A DNA stretch of 64,000 nucleotides from Gemmatimonadaceae bacterium (GTDB taxonomy: Bacteria; Gemmatimonadota; Gemmatimonadetes; Gemmatimonadales; Gemmatimonadaceae): assembly GCA_013813715.1 (NCBI GenBank), contig JACCRF010000169.1, positions 37,168-101,167 of the forward strand, in the 5' to 3' direction. Position numbers and translations under genes: made by a program. Shown piece after piece: positions 1 through 7,737 of this stretch (within the stretch, counting starts at the first letter, position 1; each line of letters opens with the position of its first letter). The notes beneath the pieces are model-generated. The model searched no databases and was not told the DNA's origin. It saw only the letters and a list, made by a program, of their open reading frames with translations.

Positions 1-1
1 T

Positions 2-1042
2 GCAGTCTCGCTTCTCTTCGCTGCCTGCGCAACGAGAGGTCATCGCGTGACGGATGAGATCGACGTGCTGATGCGTGCCTACGACGGAGTCGTGCCGGGT
101 GCATCGTTACTCGTTGTCAAAGAAGGCGTGCCGGTGATTCGACGCGCATGGGGGCTGTCGAATCTCGAGGATCGCGTTGCCGCGACTCCGGCGACGAACT
201 ACCGGCTTGCGTCGGTCACAAAGCAATTCACTGCCGCCGCCATTCTACTTCTCGCCGAGGGTGCCAAGCTCAGTCTCGATGACCGTGTGGGAAGGTGGCT
301 GCCCTCACTTCCTGCGGCTGCTGGCACGGTCACGATACGCCATCTTCTCACTCACACCTCGGGCATCGTCGACTACGAGGACCTGATTCCGGCGGGCGCC
401 ACCGTGCAGCTCCGTGATGCTGACGTGCTGCGCCTGCTCGAGTCGGAAGACAGCACATATTTTGTGCCCGGCACCAACTATCAATACAGCAACAGCGGTT
501 ATGCCCTGCTTGCGCTCATCGTGGAGCGTGTGTCCGGCCAGCGCTTCGCATCGTTCCTCCAGAGCAGGATTTTCCTGCCGCTTGGCATGCACAACACGGT
601 CACGCACGAAGACGGAGTTTCGTCGGTTTCGAGGCGCGCGTTCGGGTACACCCGGAGGAATGGTGACTGGGCGCTGAAGGATCAGAGCATCACGAGTGCC
701 GTGCTCGGCGACGGCGGCGTCTATTCGTCAATCGATGATCTCGCGAAGTGGGATGCGGCGCTCTACGACTCGCGTCTGTTGAGCAACGAGTCGCGGCGAC
801 TTGCGTTCACACCGCACATTGCGACGAACGATGCGGGCACACAGTACGGCTTCGGGTGGCGCATCACCGGCGAAACGGTCTGGCACTCCGGGGAGACGAG
901 TGGATTCCGGAACGTCATCGTGCGCTTCCCTGCGAGACGGCTCTCCGTCGTGATTCTCACCAACCGCGACGATCCGCCACCGCGCGCAACGGCGTTGGCA
1001 ATCACAAGGGTCACCCTCGGCCAGGGCCTCAAAGCGCGCTGA
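2..1042 (+). CDS. Serine hydrolase, beta-lactamase (class C)/PBP-like family, 5' end outside window
   Basis: Predicted exported serine hydrolase of the beta-lactamase class C / D-aminopeptidase / esterase superfamily; the substrate cannot be told. The nucleophile motif is SVTK (SxxK), followed by the HTSG motif, a YSN triad (QYSNSGYA) and a HSGETSG stretch in the KTG position. A GTG at 47 could start a protein of 331 residues, but the frame stays open to the left edge. The residues before the GTG read as the end of a signal peptide with a lipobox-like LFAAC, so the true start probably lies upstream of the window and the product is a lipoprotein. A second member of the family is at 9982 and a remnant of a third at 23746. 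A 7-bp hairpin (1038-1044 with 1054-1060) overlaps the stop codon but has no T-run. Confidence 0.85.
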   Translation, partial: AVSLLFAACATRGHRVTDEIDVLMRAYDGVVPGASLLVVKEGVPVIRRAWGLSNLEDRVAATPATNYRLASVTKQFTAAAILLLAEGAKLSLDDRVGRWLPSLPAAAGTVTIRHLLTHTSGIVDYEDLIPAGATVQLRDADVLRLLESEDSTYFVPGTNYQYSNSGYALLALIVERVSGQRFASFLQSRIFLPLGMHNTVTHEDGVSSVSRRAFGYTRRNGDWALKDQSITSAVLGDGGVYSSIDDLAKWDAALYDSRLLSNESRRLAFTPHIATNDAGTQYGFGWRITGETVWHSGETSGFRNVIVRFPARRLSVVILTNRDDPPPRATALAITRVTLGQGLKAR

Positions 1043-1257
1043 TCTGCATCTTCGATCAGCCCAAGCGACCAACCCGTTGGCATCGCCGCGTCCTCGTCCC
1101 CGTACTCATCCAGGATGCTCGCTACTTCGCTCGAGCCCGAAAGCTCCAAACTGCGGGCTTGTGCTTTTCTCTTGGTCCTTTCCAGCATCGGGCATTCCCC
1201 TTGCGGTTCGTCGATCCGGGGAGCAAGCGACGGTCGATACCGAAGCATGGAGGCACA

Positions 1258-1635
1258 ATGGCGGACGCCAACCGAAGCAATGAGCTGGGATCCAGCACAA
1301 CCGGCAGCATCTCCGGCGCGGTGGCGAGCATGGCCGGCACGTTTGCCCCCGACTGGCAATCGGACGAGTCCTGGTGGCAAGAGAACTTTCGCGACCGGTC
1401 CTACGCCACTGCTGACCGTGACTTCAGCTACTACTCACCTGCATACCGGTATGGATACGAGTCGGCCGGAAAGTATCAGGGGCAAAGCTGGAGCGACACG
1501 GAAAACGACCTTCGCTCCGGATGGGACAAATATGAGTACCGCGGAGCATCTACCTGGGAAAACGTGAAGGACGCCGTTAGAGACGCCTGGGACCGGGTGA
1601 CCGAACGGTACGACGTGCACGTCAGCAATCGCTGA
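1258..1635 (+). CDS. Small tyrosine-rich, stress-type protein of unknown function
   Basis: A 125-residue soluble protein with no signal peptide or membrane segment. The ATG at 1258 is chosen because GGAGG lies at 1249-1253, four bases upstream; the frame is open further upstream but nothing there looks coding. The N-terminus is Gly/Ser/Thr-rich. The middle is aromatic (WWQENFRDRSY, then YYSPAYRYGYES) and the C-terminus is an amphipathic stretch (WENVKDAVRDAWDRVTERY). This arrangement resembles small conserved proteins found next to PRC-barrel/DUF2382 stress proteins in other bacteria; that comparison is from memory, and no biochemical role is known to me. It stands alone between the serine hydrolase and a convergent CPXCG gene. 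Confidence 0.7.
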   Translation: MADANRSNELGSSTTGSISGAVASMAGTFAPDWQSDESWWQENFRDRSYATADRDFSYYSPAYRYGYESAGKYQGQSWSDTENDLRSGWDKYEYRGASTWENVKDAVRDAWDRVTERYDVHVSNR

Positions 1636-1666
1636 TCGAAACGGCGTCATCGACTTTTCGGAGCCG

Positions 1667-1906
1667 TCAGGCGTTTAGCCGGGCGACCTCCACTCTGACG
1701 GTGCCTTCGCTGAAGCGCACGCTGACCTGCCAGGGATTACAGCATACTTCGCAGTCCTCGACATACTGCTGAAAGCTGCCGCTCCCGGGGTCGACAGCGA
1801 TTGACACCGTCTCACCGCAGTACGGACACGCTACGTCGGCAGAATCCTCCGCCGTTCCGTCCCCGAGCGGAAACTCTTCGTCGAGATTGAAGTCGTCTTC
1901 GGCCAT
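1667..1906 (-). CDS. CPXCG-motif cysteine-rich protein
   Basis: A 79-residue protein of the CPXCG family (named for its Cys-Pro-x-Cys-Gly motif). CPYCG is at about residues 27-31 and a second cysteine cluster, CEVCCNPW, at about 52-59. Together they form a probable zinc ribbon. The N-terminus is strongly acidic (EDDFNLDEEFPLGDG), which is common in the family. No signal peptide is present, so it should be cytoplasmic. The molecular role of the family is not established. It is convergent with the small stress-type gene, 31 bases apart. Confidence 0.85.
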   Translation of the reverse strand: MAEDDFNLDEEFPLGDGTAEDSADVACPYCGETVSIAVDPGSGSFQQYVEDCEVCCNPWQVSVRFSEGTVRVEVARLNA

Positions 1907-1947
1907 ATAATTGTCGCGTCGTAGCGAAGCTGCTGCGACAGGCAGAG

Positions 1948-2196
1948 TTATCGCGCTGATTCGAGCCAGCGCCGTCCCTCTTCTGTCAGCGACAGATTGT
2001 CGATCGAGACGTACTGATTCGTGTTCCGGTTGCCGACGCGAGGCTCACCGCTTGTGAGCATTCCGCGGCGCGACAGAGCGAGGACGTGCTCGATGAGCTC
2101 CGAGAAGTTCTCTCCCGATTCTCCCGGATTTCTGGGCGCATATAAAGCCGTTTCGCCCTGAGCTACGCGTTGCAGCACGCCGATCAGGTAGACCAT
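1948..2196 (-). CDS. Hypothetical protein, possible 5'-truncated winged-helix-like
   Basis: I do not recognise this family. From the ATG at 2196 it gives 82 residues: a short hydrophobic start (MVYLIGVLQR), a mostly helical middle (FSELIEHVLALSRRGML) and an end (LSLTEEGRRWLES) like the last strand and helix of a small DNA-binding or effector domain. The frame is open upstream to 2319, but that part overlaps the collapsed AHSA1 gene and reads like noise. No ribosome binding site precedes 2196. The gene may be genuine, or may have lost its 5' end in the same event that collapsed its neighbour. Confidence 0.4.
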   Translation of the reverse strand: MVYLIGVLQRVAQGETALYAPRNPGESGENFSELIEHVLALSRRGMLTSGEPRVGNRNTNQYVSIDNLSLTEEGRRWLESAR

Positions 2197-2252
2197 CCAA
2201 TAAAGTTGGCATATCCGCGATCGGCGCGACGAGTCGCTCGTAAGAGCTAGAG

Positions 2253-2424
2253 CTAGAGCCCAACCGGAATTCCGCCGTTCACCAGATGTTCCTGGAGGCG
2301 GTCGAAGCATTCGTTCCATCCGCCCGCGTGCCCGTCACGCGAGATCCCGAGGAGCGGCGAAGGCACGGGTAATGACCAGCTCGCTGTCGCTGATTGTCTG
2401 AGTGTCACCGTTTTTTTCGGCCAT
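2253..2424 (-). pseudogene. AHSA1/SRPBCC-domain gene, internally deleted remnant
   Basis: Reading left from the ATG at 2424 gives a typical AHSA1-family N-terminus (MAEKNGDTQTIS, then SELVITRAFAAPRDL), which stops after about 29 codons. The -1 frame then immediately gives a typical AHSA1 C-terminus (RDGHAGGWNECFDRLQEHL) ending at 2253. A normal AHSA1 domain is about 140-160 residues, so roughly 100 central codons are missing and the two ends are joined out of frame near 2338-2345. The start overlaps the end of the ArsR gene by 20 bases, the usual coupling for ArsR-SRPBCC pairs. The product would be non-functional. Confidence 0.8.
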
Positions 2425-2788
2425 GTTTCTTCTCCTTTGATTGGACTTCGCGCAGATAGTCGTCCAGTTGATCGAAGCTCTGTTCCCAGTATCGGCGGTA
2501 GTGCTCGATCCAGGCGGCGGCGGCTTTCATCGGAGTTGCCTCGAGCCGGCATGGCCGCCATTGCGCCTCACGCCCTTGCGAGACCAGACCGGCGCGTTGC
2601 AGCACTTTGACGTGCTTCGAGATCGCGGGCAGCGTCATCTCGAAGGGCTTGGCCAGCTCGGTCACCGAAGTTTCGCCTGCGGCGAGCCGGGACAGGATGG
2701 CACGCCGGGTGGGGTCGGCGAGAGCGCCGAAGGTGAGGTTGAGGGATTCGGGAACCGCGTGGGAACCCTTTGGAGCGTATTTAACCAT
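2405..2788 (-). CDS. ArsR-family winged-helix regulator
   Basis: A 127-residue transcriptional regulator of the ArsR/SmtB fold, of the subgroup normally paired with an AHSA1 (SRPBCC) partner. The sequence shows LADPTRRAILSRLAAGETSV leading into the recognition region (TELAKPFEMTLPAISKHVKV, about residues 41-62), then the wing (GLVSQGREAQWRPCRL) and a long C-terminal helix. No metal-binding CxC motif is visible, so it is probably not a metal sensor. The ATG at 2788 is chosen because it sits inside a palindrome and gives the usual MVKY start; the frame runs on to 2842 without homology. Its partner gene downstream is collapsed. Confidence 0.88.
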   Translation of the reverse strand: MVKYAPKGSHAVPESLNLTFGALADPTRRAILSRLAAGETSVTELAKPFEMTLPAISKHVKVLQRAGLVSQGREAQWRPCRLEATPMKAAAAWIEHYRRYWEQSFDQLDDYLREVQSKEKKHGRKKR

Positions 2789-2793
2789 ATGGT
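2784..2793. promoter_or_regulatory. Candidate ArsR operator palindrome
   Basis: ACCATATGGT is a perfect 10-bp palindrome overlapping the ArsR start codon at 2788, in an AT-rich island (TTAACCATATGGTATAATAC) within high-GC sequence. Autorepression through such a site is the usual mode for this regulator family. Binding is inferred. Confidence 0.45.
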
Positions 2794-3029
2794 ATAATAC
2801 AGAGCGGGTGTCAGCCTGTAAAGAGCAGCTGGATGTCGTCACACGTCAGTTGAGGAGGATCTTCGTTTATCGCGAGTCCGTCCTGATTCAGCTCTTGTCC
2901 AAGCGACATCGAGGGAGGTCCTGCCGCCTGCAGTCCGGTGCCGTGGGGTGAAAAACTCTCGCGCTCTCCCACGAGTGATTGTATCCTGCGGGGCTGCTCA
3001 CATGACCCCTCTACAAAGGAGCGCTTCCA

Positions 3030-3452
3030 ATGCCGCACATCAACTACCTCGCGGTTCTGGTTTCGGCGGTCGTGATCTTCATGCTCGGTGGCTTGTGGTA
3101 CTCGCCCGTGATGTTCGCGAAGAGGTGGATAGCGCTCCAGGGCAGGACGGTGGAAGAGATGCAGGCCTCGGGAGGCGCCAGCGCGGCGATGTACATCCAG
3201 GTCTTTCTTTGCGGTCTCATCACCGCCTGGATAATGGCGATCGTCCTTGGCTTCCTTCCGCGGCTCGACCTGGTGCGTGGACTCAAGCTCGCCGGTATCT
3301 GCTGGCTCGGATTCGCTGCGGCGACAAGCTATGGAACAGCGTTGTTCTCGATGAAGCCGCGGGCGCTCTGGCTCATCGACACGGCCTACAACCTCGTGGC
3401 ATTCCTTGCGGCAGCGACCATTCTGACACTCTGGAGACCGATTATTCCCTGA
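3030..3452 (+). CDS. DUF1761-type four-helix membrane protein
   Basis: A 140-residue integral membrane protein with four predicted transmembrane segments (about residues 7-25, 50-73, 85-107 and 114-135). The first segment carries the GGLWYSPVMFAKRW signature typical of DUF1761. The function of the family is unknown. The ATG at 3030 is preceded by a strong AAAGGAG at 3015-3021. It is transcribed away from the ArsR gene across a 240-base intergenic region in which I see no further gene. Confidence 0.85.
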   Translation: MPHINYLAVLVSAVVIFMLGGLWYSPVMFAKRWIALQGRTVEEMQASGGASAAMYIQVFLCGLITAWIMAIVLGFLPRLDLVRGLKLAGICWLGFAAATSYGTALFSMKPRALWLIDTAYNLVAFLAAATILTLWRPIIP

Positions 3453-3499
3453 GGCATCCAATTCGTTGACAGAGCGGGAAGGGGTCGGGAGCTTTGCGC

Positions 3500-4660
3500 A
3501 TGGCAATCGCTCCTGATGATATCCGGATCTGTCTCGAGGATCATCCCGCTCGCGAGCCCGGCCCGCAGCCGATGGCCGAGCCACTTGTGCAGACATCGCT
3601 TTTCGCGTTTCCGAATTACGATGCGATGCTCGAGGCATTCCGTGCGGAGCACCGTAACTACGTCTATTCGCGGGGGCAGAATCCGACAGTAGAGGTTCTC
3701 GAGAAAAAGCTTGCGGCACTCGAGCAGGGCGAGGCCTGCAAATGCTTCGCGTCGGGCATGGCTGCTGTCAGCGCCGTGATCATGGGCCTGTTGAAGGCAG
3801 GCGACCATATCCTCTTCGTCAACCACACCTACGGCCCGACGATTCAGCTCGCGAGGCACCTGAAGCGATTCGGCATCGAGCACGATCTGTTGCTGGACCT
3901 TTCTCCTGACGATGTCACGCGCGCCCTGCGGCCGAACACGCGCCTCGTGTGGCTCGAGAATCCGGGGACGATGCTGTTTCGGACGATGGACGTCGATGCA
4001 ATTGGCGATGTCGCCCGCGCGCATGGTGCTTTGACGTGCATCGATAACAGTTGGGCGTCGCCTCTCTTTCAAAAACCCATCCATCACGGTGTGGACATCG
4101 TCGTCCATTCCGCGACGAAGTACATCGGCGGTCACAGCGATGTCGTCGCGGGTGCAGTGATAGCGACTGCTGAAAGGATGGAACAGATCTTTTATCGCGC
4201 ATATCTGTTGAACGGCGGGATGCTCGCGCCGTTCGATGCGTGGCTACTGCTTCGTGGAATACGGACGCTCCCCGTACGGATGCAGCAGCATGAAGTGGAT
4301 GCCTTGCGTGTTGCGGAGTGGCTGCGCTCGCGGCCGGAGGTGGGTGCGGTGCATCATCCGGCGTTTGGCGAGCCTTCGCGATCACTCACCGGGCATTCCG
4401 GATTGTTCAGCTTCGAGCTCGCTGCGGGCGGGTTTGATGCGGTGCGCCGGTTCATCGATGGACTAAAGCGGTTTCGGATCGGAGTGAGCTGGGGTGGGGT
4501 CGAGAGCCTGGTGATATCGCCGAACCGCGGGAGCAACCTGGCGTATCTCGATGCACAGCGGATGCCGCATTCGCTTGTGCGGATTTCGATCGGGCTCGAG
4601 GGTGCCGAGGCGCTGATCGAGGATATCGAATCGTCACTCCGTTCGTTGTCCCAGGCCTAG
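3500..4660 (+). CDS. Cys/Met-metabolism PLP-dependent enzyme (cystathionine beta-lyase/gamma-synthase family)
   Basis: A 386-residue fold-type I PLP enzyme, the usual length for the family. The Schiff-base lysine is K207 in HSATKYIGGHSD. The family stretches SRGQNPTVEVLEKKLAALE, ASGMAAVSAVIMGLL and CIDNSWASP (with the PLP-binding Asp) are all present, and the C-terminus carries the SVGLE-like RISIGLEGAEALIEDIESSL. The family includes cystathionine beta-lyases, gamma-synthases, gamma-lyases and O-acetylhomoserine sulfhydrylases; which one cannot be told. The ATG at 3500 follows GGGAG at 3487-3491; a TTG two codons upstream is possible. It is a single gene, convergent with the deacetylase. Confidence 0.9.
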   Translation: MAIAPDDIRICLEDHPAREPGPQPMAEPLVQTSLFAFPNYDAMLEAFRAEHRNYVYSRGQNPTVEVLEKKLAALEQGEACKCFASGMAAVSAVIMGLLKAGDHILFVNHTYGPTIQLARHLKRFGIEHDLLLDLSPDDVTRALRPNTRLVWLENPGTMLFRTMDVDAIGDVARAHGALTCIDNSWASPLFQKPIHHGVDIVVHSATKYIGGHSDVVAGAVIATAERMEQIFYRAYLLNGGMLAPFDAWLLLRGIRTLPVRMQQHEVDALRVAEWLRSRPEVGAVHHPAFGEPSRSLTGHSGLFSFELAAGGFDAVRRFIDGLKRFRIGVSWGGVESLVISPNRGSNLAYLDAQRMPHSLVRISIGLEGAEALIEDIESSLRSLSQA

Positions 4661-4711
4661 TTCAGTTGAAATGTCCAAGGGGGGGCTTGCCTGTCCCGAC
4701 ATACCGAGACC

Positions 4712-5410
4712 TCAGGGCGGCGGCAACAGGCCGCTGAGGGTCACAACGTTGTACCCTCTCCGCGCGAGCTCGGGCAAGAGACGTGCGAGTACCTTCACCG
4801 TGTTTCGGCCCTTGTATCCACCATCGTGCAGGATGATGATCGATCCCGGGCGAACTTGCCGCAGAATCACGCGCACCGAGTAACTGGCAACAGGAATCTG
4901 CGGGTCGAAGGGATAGACCGAGCCGAGAGCGCAGCGGTAGTTGTGCTTGCGAATTGTCGAGATCATTCTTTCGTTGTACCACCCGGAACCCGGTCGCATC
5001 CAGCGAGGTGTCGCAAACCGCCTCAGGGCACTGTCGGCCACGAGTAGCGAGCTCTCGAACGCGGACGGCGAGAGAAAGATGCTCGCTTCGTTCCGACTCA
5101 TGTGGTTTCCGATCTCATGGCCATCCCGCAGCATGCGGAGGACAAGGGAGTCGTTTCCAGGGATGTGTGACGAGATCAGAAAGAACGTCGCGCGTGAATC
5201 GTATCTGCGGAGGAGATCCAGGATGCGCGGGGTTGTCTCGCGGTCGGGGCCATCGTCCAGGCTGAGCGCGACAGTTCTTGTCCGAGTCGAGTCGGCGTGG
5301 AATACGCATCCAGGGTGTGCCGCCGCGATTCGCTGAACGAGAGGATATGGCGTGCATGCCGTCAGCAGAAATGTCACGGAGACAAAACTGCCAAGCCGGC
5401 TTGTTCGCAC
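4712..5410 (-). CDS. Polysaccharide deacetylase (NodB) lipoprotein
   Basis: A 232-residue exported NodB-homology protein. A GTG start at 5410 gives a signal peptide ending in the lipobox LLTAC (Cys19). The catalytic Asp pair is in SLDDGPD (D52, D53), the motif 3 equivalent is MRPGSGW, and motif 5 is IILHDGG. The metal-binding HxxxH motif is altered: it reads GNHMSRNEAS, with H103 kept and Asn107 in place of the second His. Such variants occur in some NodB subfamilies, so it may still act on N- or O-acetylated glycans, but activity cannot be assumed. It lies 71 bases downstream of ettA on the same strand. Confidence 0.85.
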   Translation of the reverse strand: MRTSRLGSFVSVTFLLTACTPYPLVQRIAAAHPGCVFHADSTRTRTVALSLDDGPDRETTPRILDLLRRYDSRATFFLISSHIPGNDSLVLRMLRDGHEIGNHMSRNEASIFLSPSAFESSLLVADSALRRFATPRWMRPGSGWYNERMISTIRKHNYRCALGSVYPFDPQIPVASYSVRVILRQVRPGSIIILHDGGYKGRNTVKVLARLLPELARRGYNVVTLSGLLPPP

Positions 5411-5481
5411 TACCGGCTCGACGCCGGATCTCTACTGTGCACCATCGCTCACAGGATATTGTCGGACAACCATATCACCGA

Positions 5482-7158
5482 CTATCCCCGCACCAGCGCC
5501 CTGTACTTGATCCGGTGCGGCTGATCCGCATCCGCGCCCTTCCGCTTCTTCAGGTCCTCGATGTACGCCTGGTAGTTCCCCTCGAACCAGACCACCTCCG
5601 AATCTCCTTCAAACGCCAGCATGTGCGTTGCAATACGATCCAGGAACCACCGATCGTGCGAGATAACGACAGCACATCCTGAGAAATCGAGCAGTGCATC
5701 CTCTAAAGCTCGCAGCGTATCGACGTCGAGATCATTGGTCGGCTCATCCAGCAGGAGCAGATTCCCACCGCTTTTCAACAGCTTAGCGAGATGCAGCCGG
5801 TTCCTCTCGCCTCCGGAAAGATTCGCAACAGATTTCTGCTGATCTGCGCCCTTGAAATTGAAGCTGGACAGATACCCGCGCGCATTGATTTCGCGCTTCC
5901 CCACCTGGATCATGTCCTGCCCGCCACTCACCTCAGCGTAAACGGTCTTTGACGCATCCAACCCGCGATCCTGATCGACATACGCGAGCTGCACCGTCTC
6001 CCCAACCTTCAACGATCCCGCATCGGCCGATTCCTCACCGACAATCATCCGGAACAACGTCGTCTTTCCCGCACCGTTCGGCCCGATCACTCCAACTATT
6101 CCGCCACGCGGCAGAGCGAACGACAGGGAATCGAACAGCACCTTTTCGCCATACGACTTCGCTAATCCATCCGCTATCACGACGTCATTTCCAAGCCGCG
6201 GAGCTGGCGGAATCACGATCTCGTTCTGCGCGATCCGCTCCTCCTGTTTCTCGGAAGCGAGCTCTTCATACTTCTGCAATCGCGCCTTGCTCTTCGCCTG
6301 CCGGGCACGCGGCGCCATCCGCACCCATTCCAGCTCGTGCTCGAGCGTCCGCTGGCGGGCAGATACCTGCTTCTCCTCGGTAGCCAGCCGATTCTTCTTC
6401 TGTTCGAGCCACGACGTGTAATTTCCCTCCCACGGAATCCCGTACCCGCGGTCGAGCTCGAGAATCCACTTCGCGACGTTGTCCAGAAAGTACCGGTCAT
6501 GCGTAACAGCGACGACCGTCCCCGGAAACTCGGCCAGATACCGCTCTAGCCACGCCACCGATTCTGCGTCGAGATGATTCGTGGGCTCATCGAGCAGCAG
6601 CATGTCCGGCTCTTCAAGGAGTGTCCGGCACAGCGCGACACGCCGCATCTCGCCACCCGACAAGGTCGAGACGTCGGCATCCGCAGGTGGCAGACGCAGG
6701 GCATCCATCGCGATTTCTATCTTCCGGTCCAGCTCCCAAAGGTTCGCCGCGTCGATCCTCTCCTGAACCCGCCCCTGCTTGTCCAGCAGCTTCTGCATCT
6801 CGTCGTCGCTCATCGGCTCGGCGAATTTCATCGAGATCTCCTCGAACTGCTTCACCAGAGCCCGCTGCGCTTGCACCGCGACTTCGACATTCTCCTGCAC
6901 GTTCTTCGACGCATCGAGTTCGGGTACCTGCGACAGGTACCCAATGCGCGTGCCCTCGTGCGGCCAGGCCTCACCCTGAAAATCGTGATCGACTCCGGCC
7001 ATGATGCGCAACAGAGTCGACTTTCCAGCGCCATTGCCACCCAGCACGCCGATCTTCGCGCCGGGATAGAATGAGAGCCAGATTCCGCGCAAGATCTCCC
7101 GCGATGGCGGGACGACCTTGCGGAGGTCCTTCATTACATAGATGAACTGGGGTGCCAC
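5482..7158 (-). CDS. ettA: Energy-dependent translational throttle protein EttA (ABC-F ATPase)
   Basis: 558 residues, almost the same as E. coli EttA (555). A cytoplasmic ABC-F protein that binds the ribosomal E site and gates entry into elongation according to the ATP/ADP ratio. Two ABC cassettes are present: Walker [10 protein letters not shown] and GPNGAGKTT, signature motifs LSGGEMRRV and LSGGERNRL, and Walker [13 protein letters not shown] and [12 protein letters not shown]. The charged linker of about 80 residues between them ([19 protein letters not shown] onward) is the P-site tRNA interaction motif that marks EttA. The start is GTG at 7158 after GAGG six bases upstream. Confidence 0.96.
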   Translation of the reverse strand: MAPQFIYVMKDLRKVVPPSREILRGIWLSFYPGAKIGVLGGNGAGKSTLLRIMAGVDHDFQGEAWPHEGTRIGYLSQVPELDASKNVQENVEVAVQAQRALVKQFEEISMKFAEPMSDDEMQKLLDKQGRVQERIDAANLWELDRKIEIAMDALRLPPADADVSTLSGGEMRRVALCRTLLEEPDMLLLDEPTNHLDAESVAWLERYLAEFPGTVVAVTHDRYFLDNVAKWILELDRGYGIPWEGNYTSWLEQKKNRLATEEKQVSARQRTLEHELEWVRMAPRARQAKSKARLQKYEELASEKQEERIAQNEIVIPPAPRLGNDVVIADGLAKSYGEKVLFDSLSFALPRGGIVGVIGPNGAGKTTLFRMIVGEESADAGSLKVGETVQLAYVDQDRGLDASKTVYAEVSGGQDMIQVGKREINARGYLSSFNFKGADQQKSVANLSGGERNRLHLAKLLKSGGNLLLLDEPTNDLDVDTLRALEDALLDFSGCAVVISHDRWFLDRIATHMLAFEGDSEVVWFEGNYQAYIEDLKKRKGADADQPHRIKYRALVRG

Positions 7159-7274
7159 AAGGAGCCTCGATTACTGGGGTTGCCGCGTTCCTGCCAGCCG
7201 CGCCGGGGCGCTCCTAAACCTAAAACGCTCCAGCGCGCTGCAGGACGATCAGGAATCTGGCTCCGGGGGAGCGC

Positions 7275-7550
7275 CTACGTCCCCGCACCTACTCCACTGG
7301 GCAGGCCAATCGAGTCCTTGTTCTCCACCTCGAAATAGTCGTTGTTGCTGAAGCTGCTCACGTGACCTTCGAGAAAGGTCTGGACCTTGGCCACCGATTC
7401 ACCCTCCCAGATACAAATCCCCCGCGTGCCGTCCTTTGTCGGCATGCAGTGATGTAGCTGAATTCCTTCCGGCAAACTGGGAACGAGCTCCTGCGCTTTC
7501 CCCCAAAACTTTTCGGGGTCGCTGATCCGATGCTGCACTGCGACGTACAC
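7275..7550 (-). CDS. Small ferredoxin-like alpha+beta protein, unknown function
   Basis: A 91-residue cytoplasmic protein. The GTG at 7550 is used because GGAGG lies at 7556-7560; the frame runs on to 7760 but reads as noise. It begins YVAVQHRISDPEKFWGKAQE and carries a conserved-looking HHCMPTKDG and an aromatic ICIWEGESV segment. This is the strand-helix-strand pattern of dimeric alpha/beta-barrel proteins (DUF4242 or YCII-like). Exact family and role are unknown. The promoter region is shared with the divergent amidohydrolase gene; a TATAGT -10-like box is at 7573-7578 on this strand. Confidence 0.65.
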   Translation of the reverse strand: MYVAVQHRISDPEKFWGKAQELVPSLPEGIQLHHCMPTKDGTRGICIWEGESVAKVQTFLEGHVSSFSNNDYFEVENKDSIGLPSGVGAGT

Positions 7551-7737
7551 TTGGGCCTCCTTTGCTGGAGAGACTATACTCGGGAATAAAATACTGCCGC
7601 CTCCTGAGGCACCCCGCAATTCCGCCGTCAGATTCCAGCTCTCCCAGAAGCCCCTCGTGCGCGCGATCGACCTCGAAGCGCCTCCCGCTTCTTCTCCTAC
7701 CGCAATAACATAGAGCCAGCCCCCACTAAGAGCCTCC

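Noticed and set aside
1026..1188. Minus-strand frame beginning MLERTKRKAQARSLELSGSS with an AGGGGA upstream
   Set aside because: It looks protein-like for about 55 residues, but it then runs antisense through the serine hydrolase gene with no stop until 763, and matches no family I know.
2811..3719. Long minus-strand frame of about 300 codons opposite the DUF1761 gene
   Set aside because: Its translation is Arg/Glu/His-rich shadow sequence, and the plus strand has a clear membrane protein with a good ribosome binding site.
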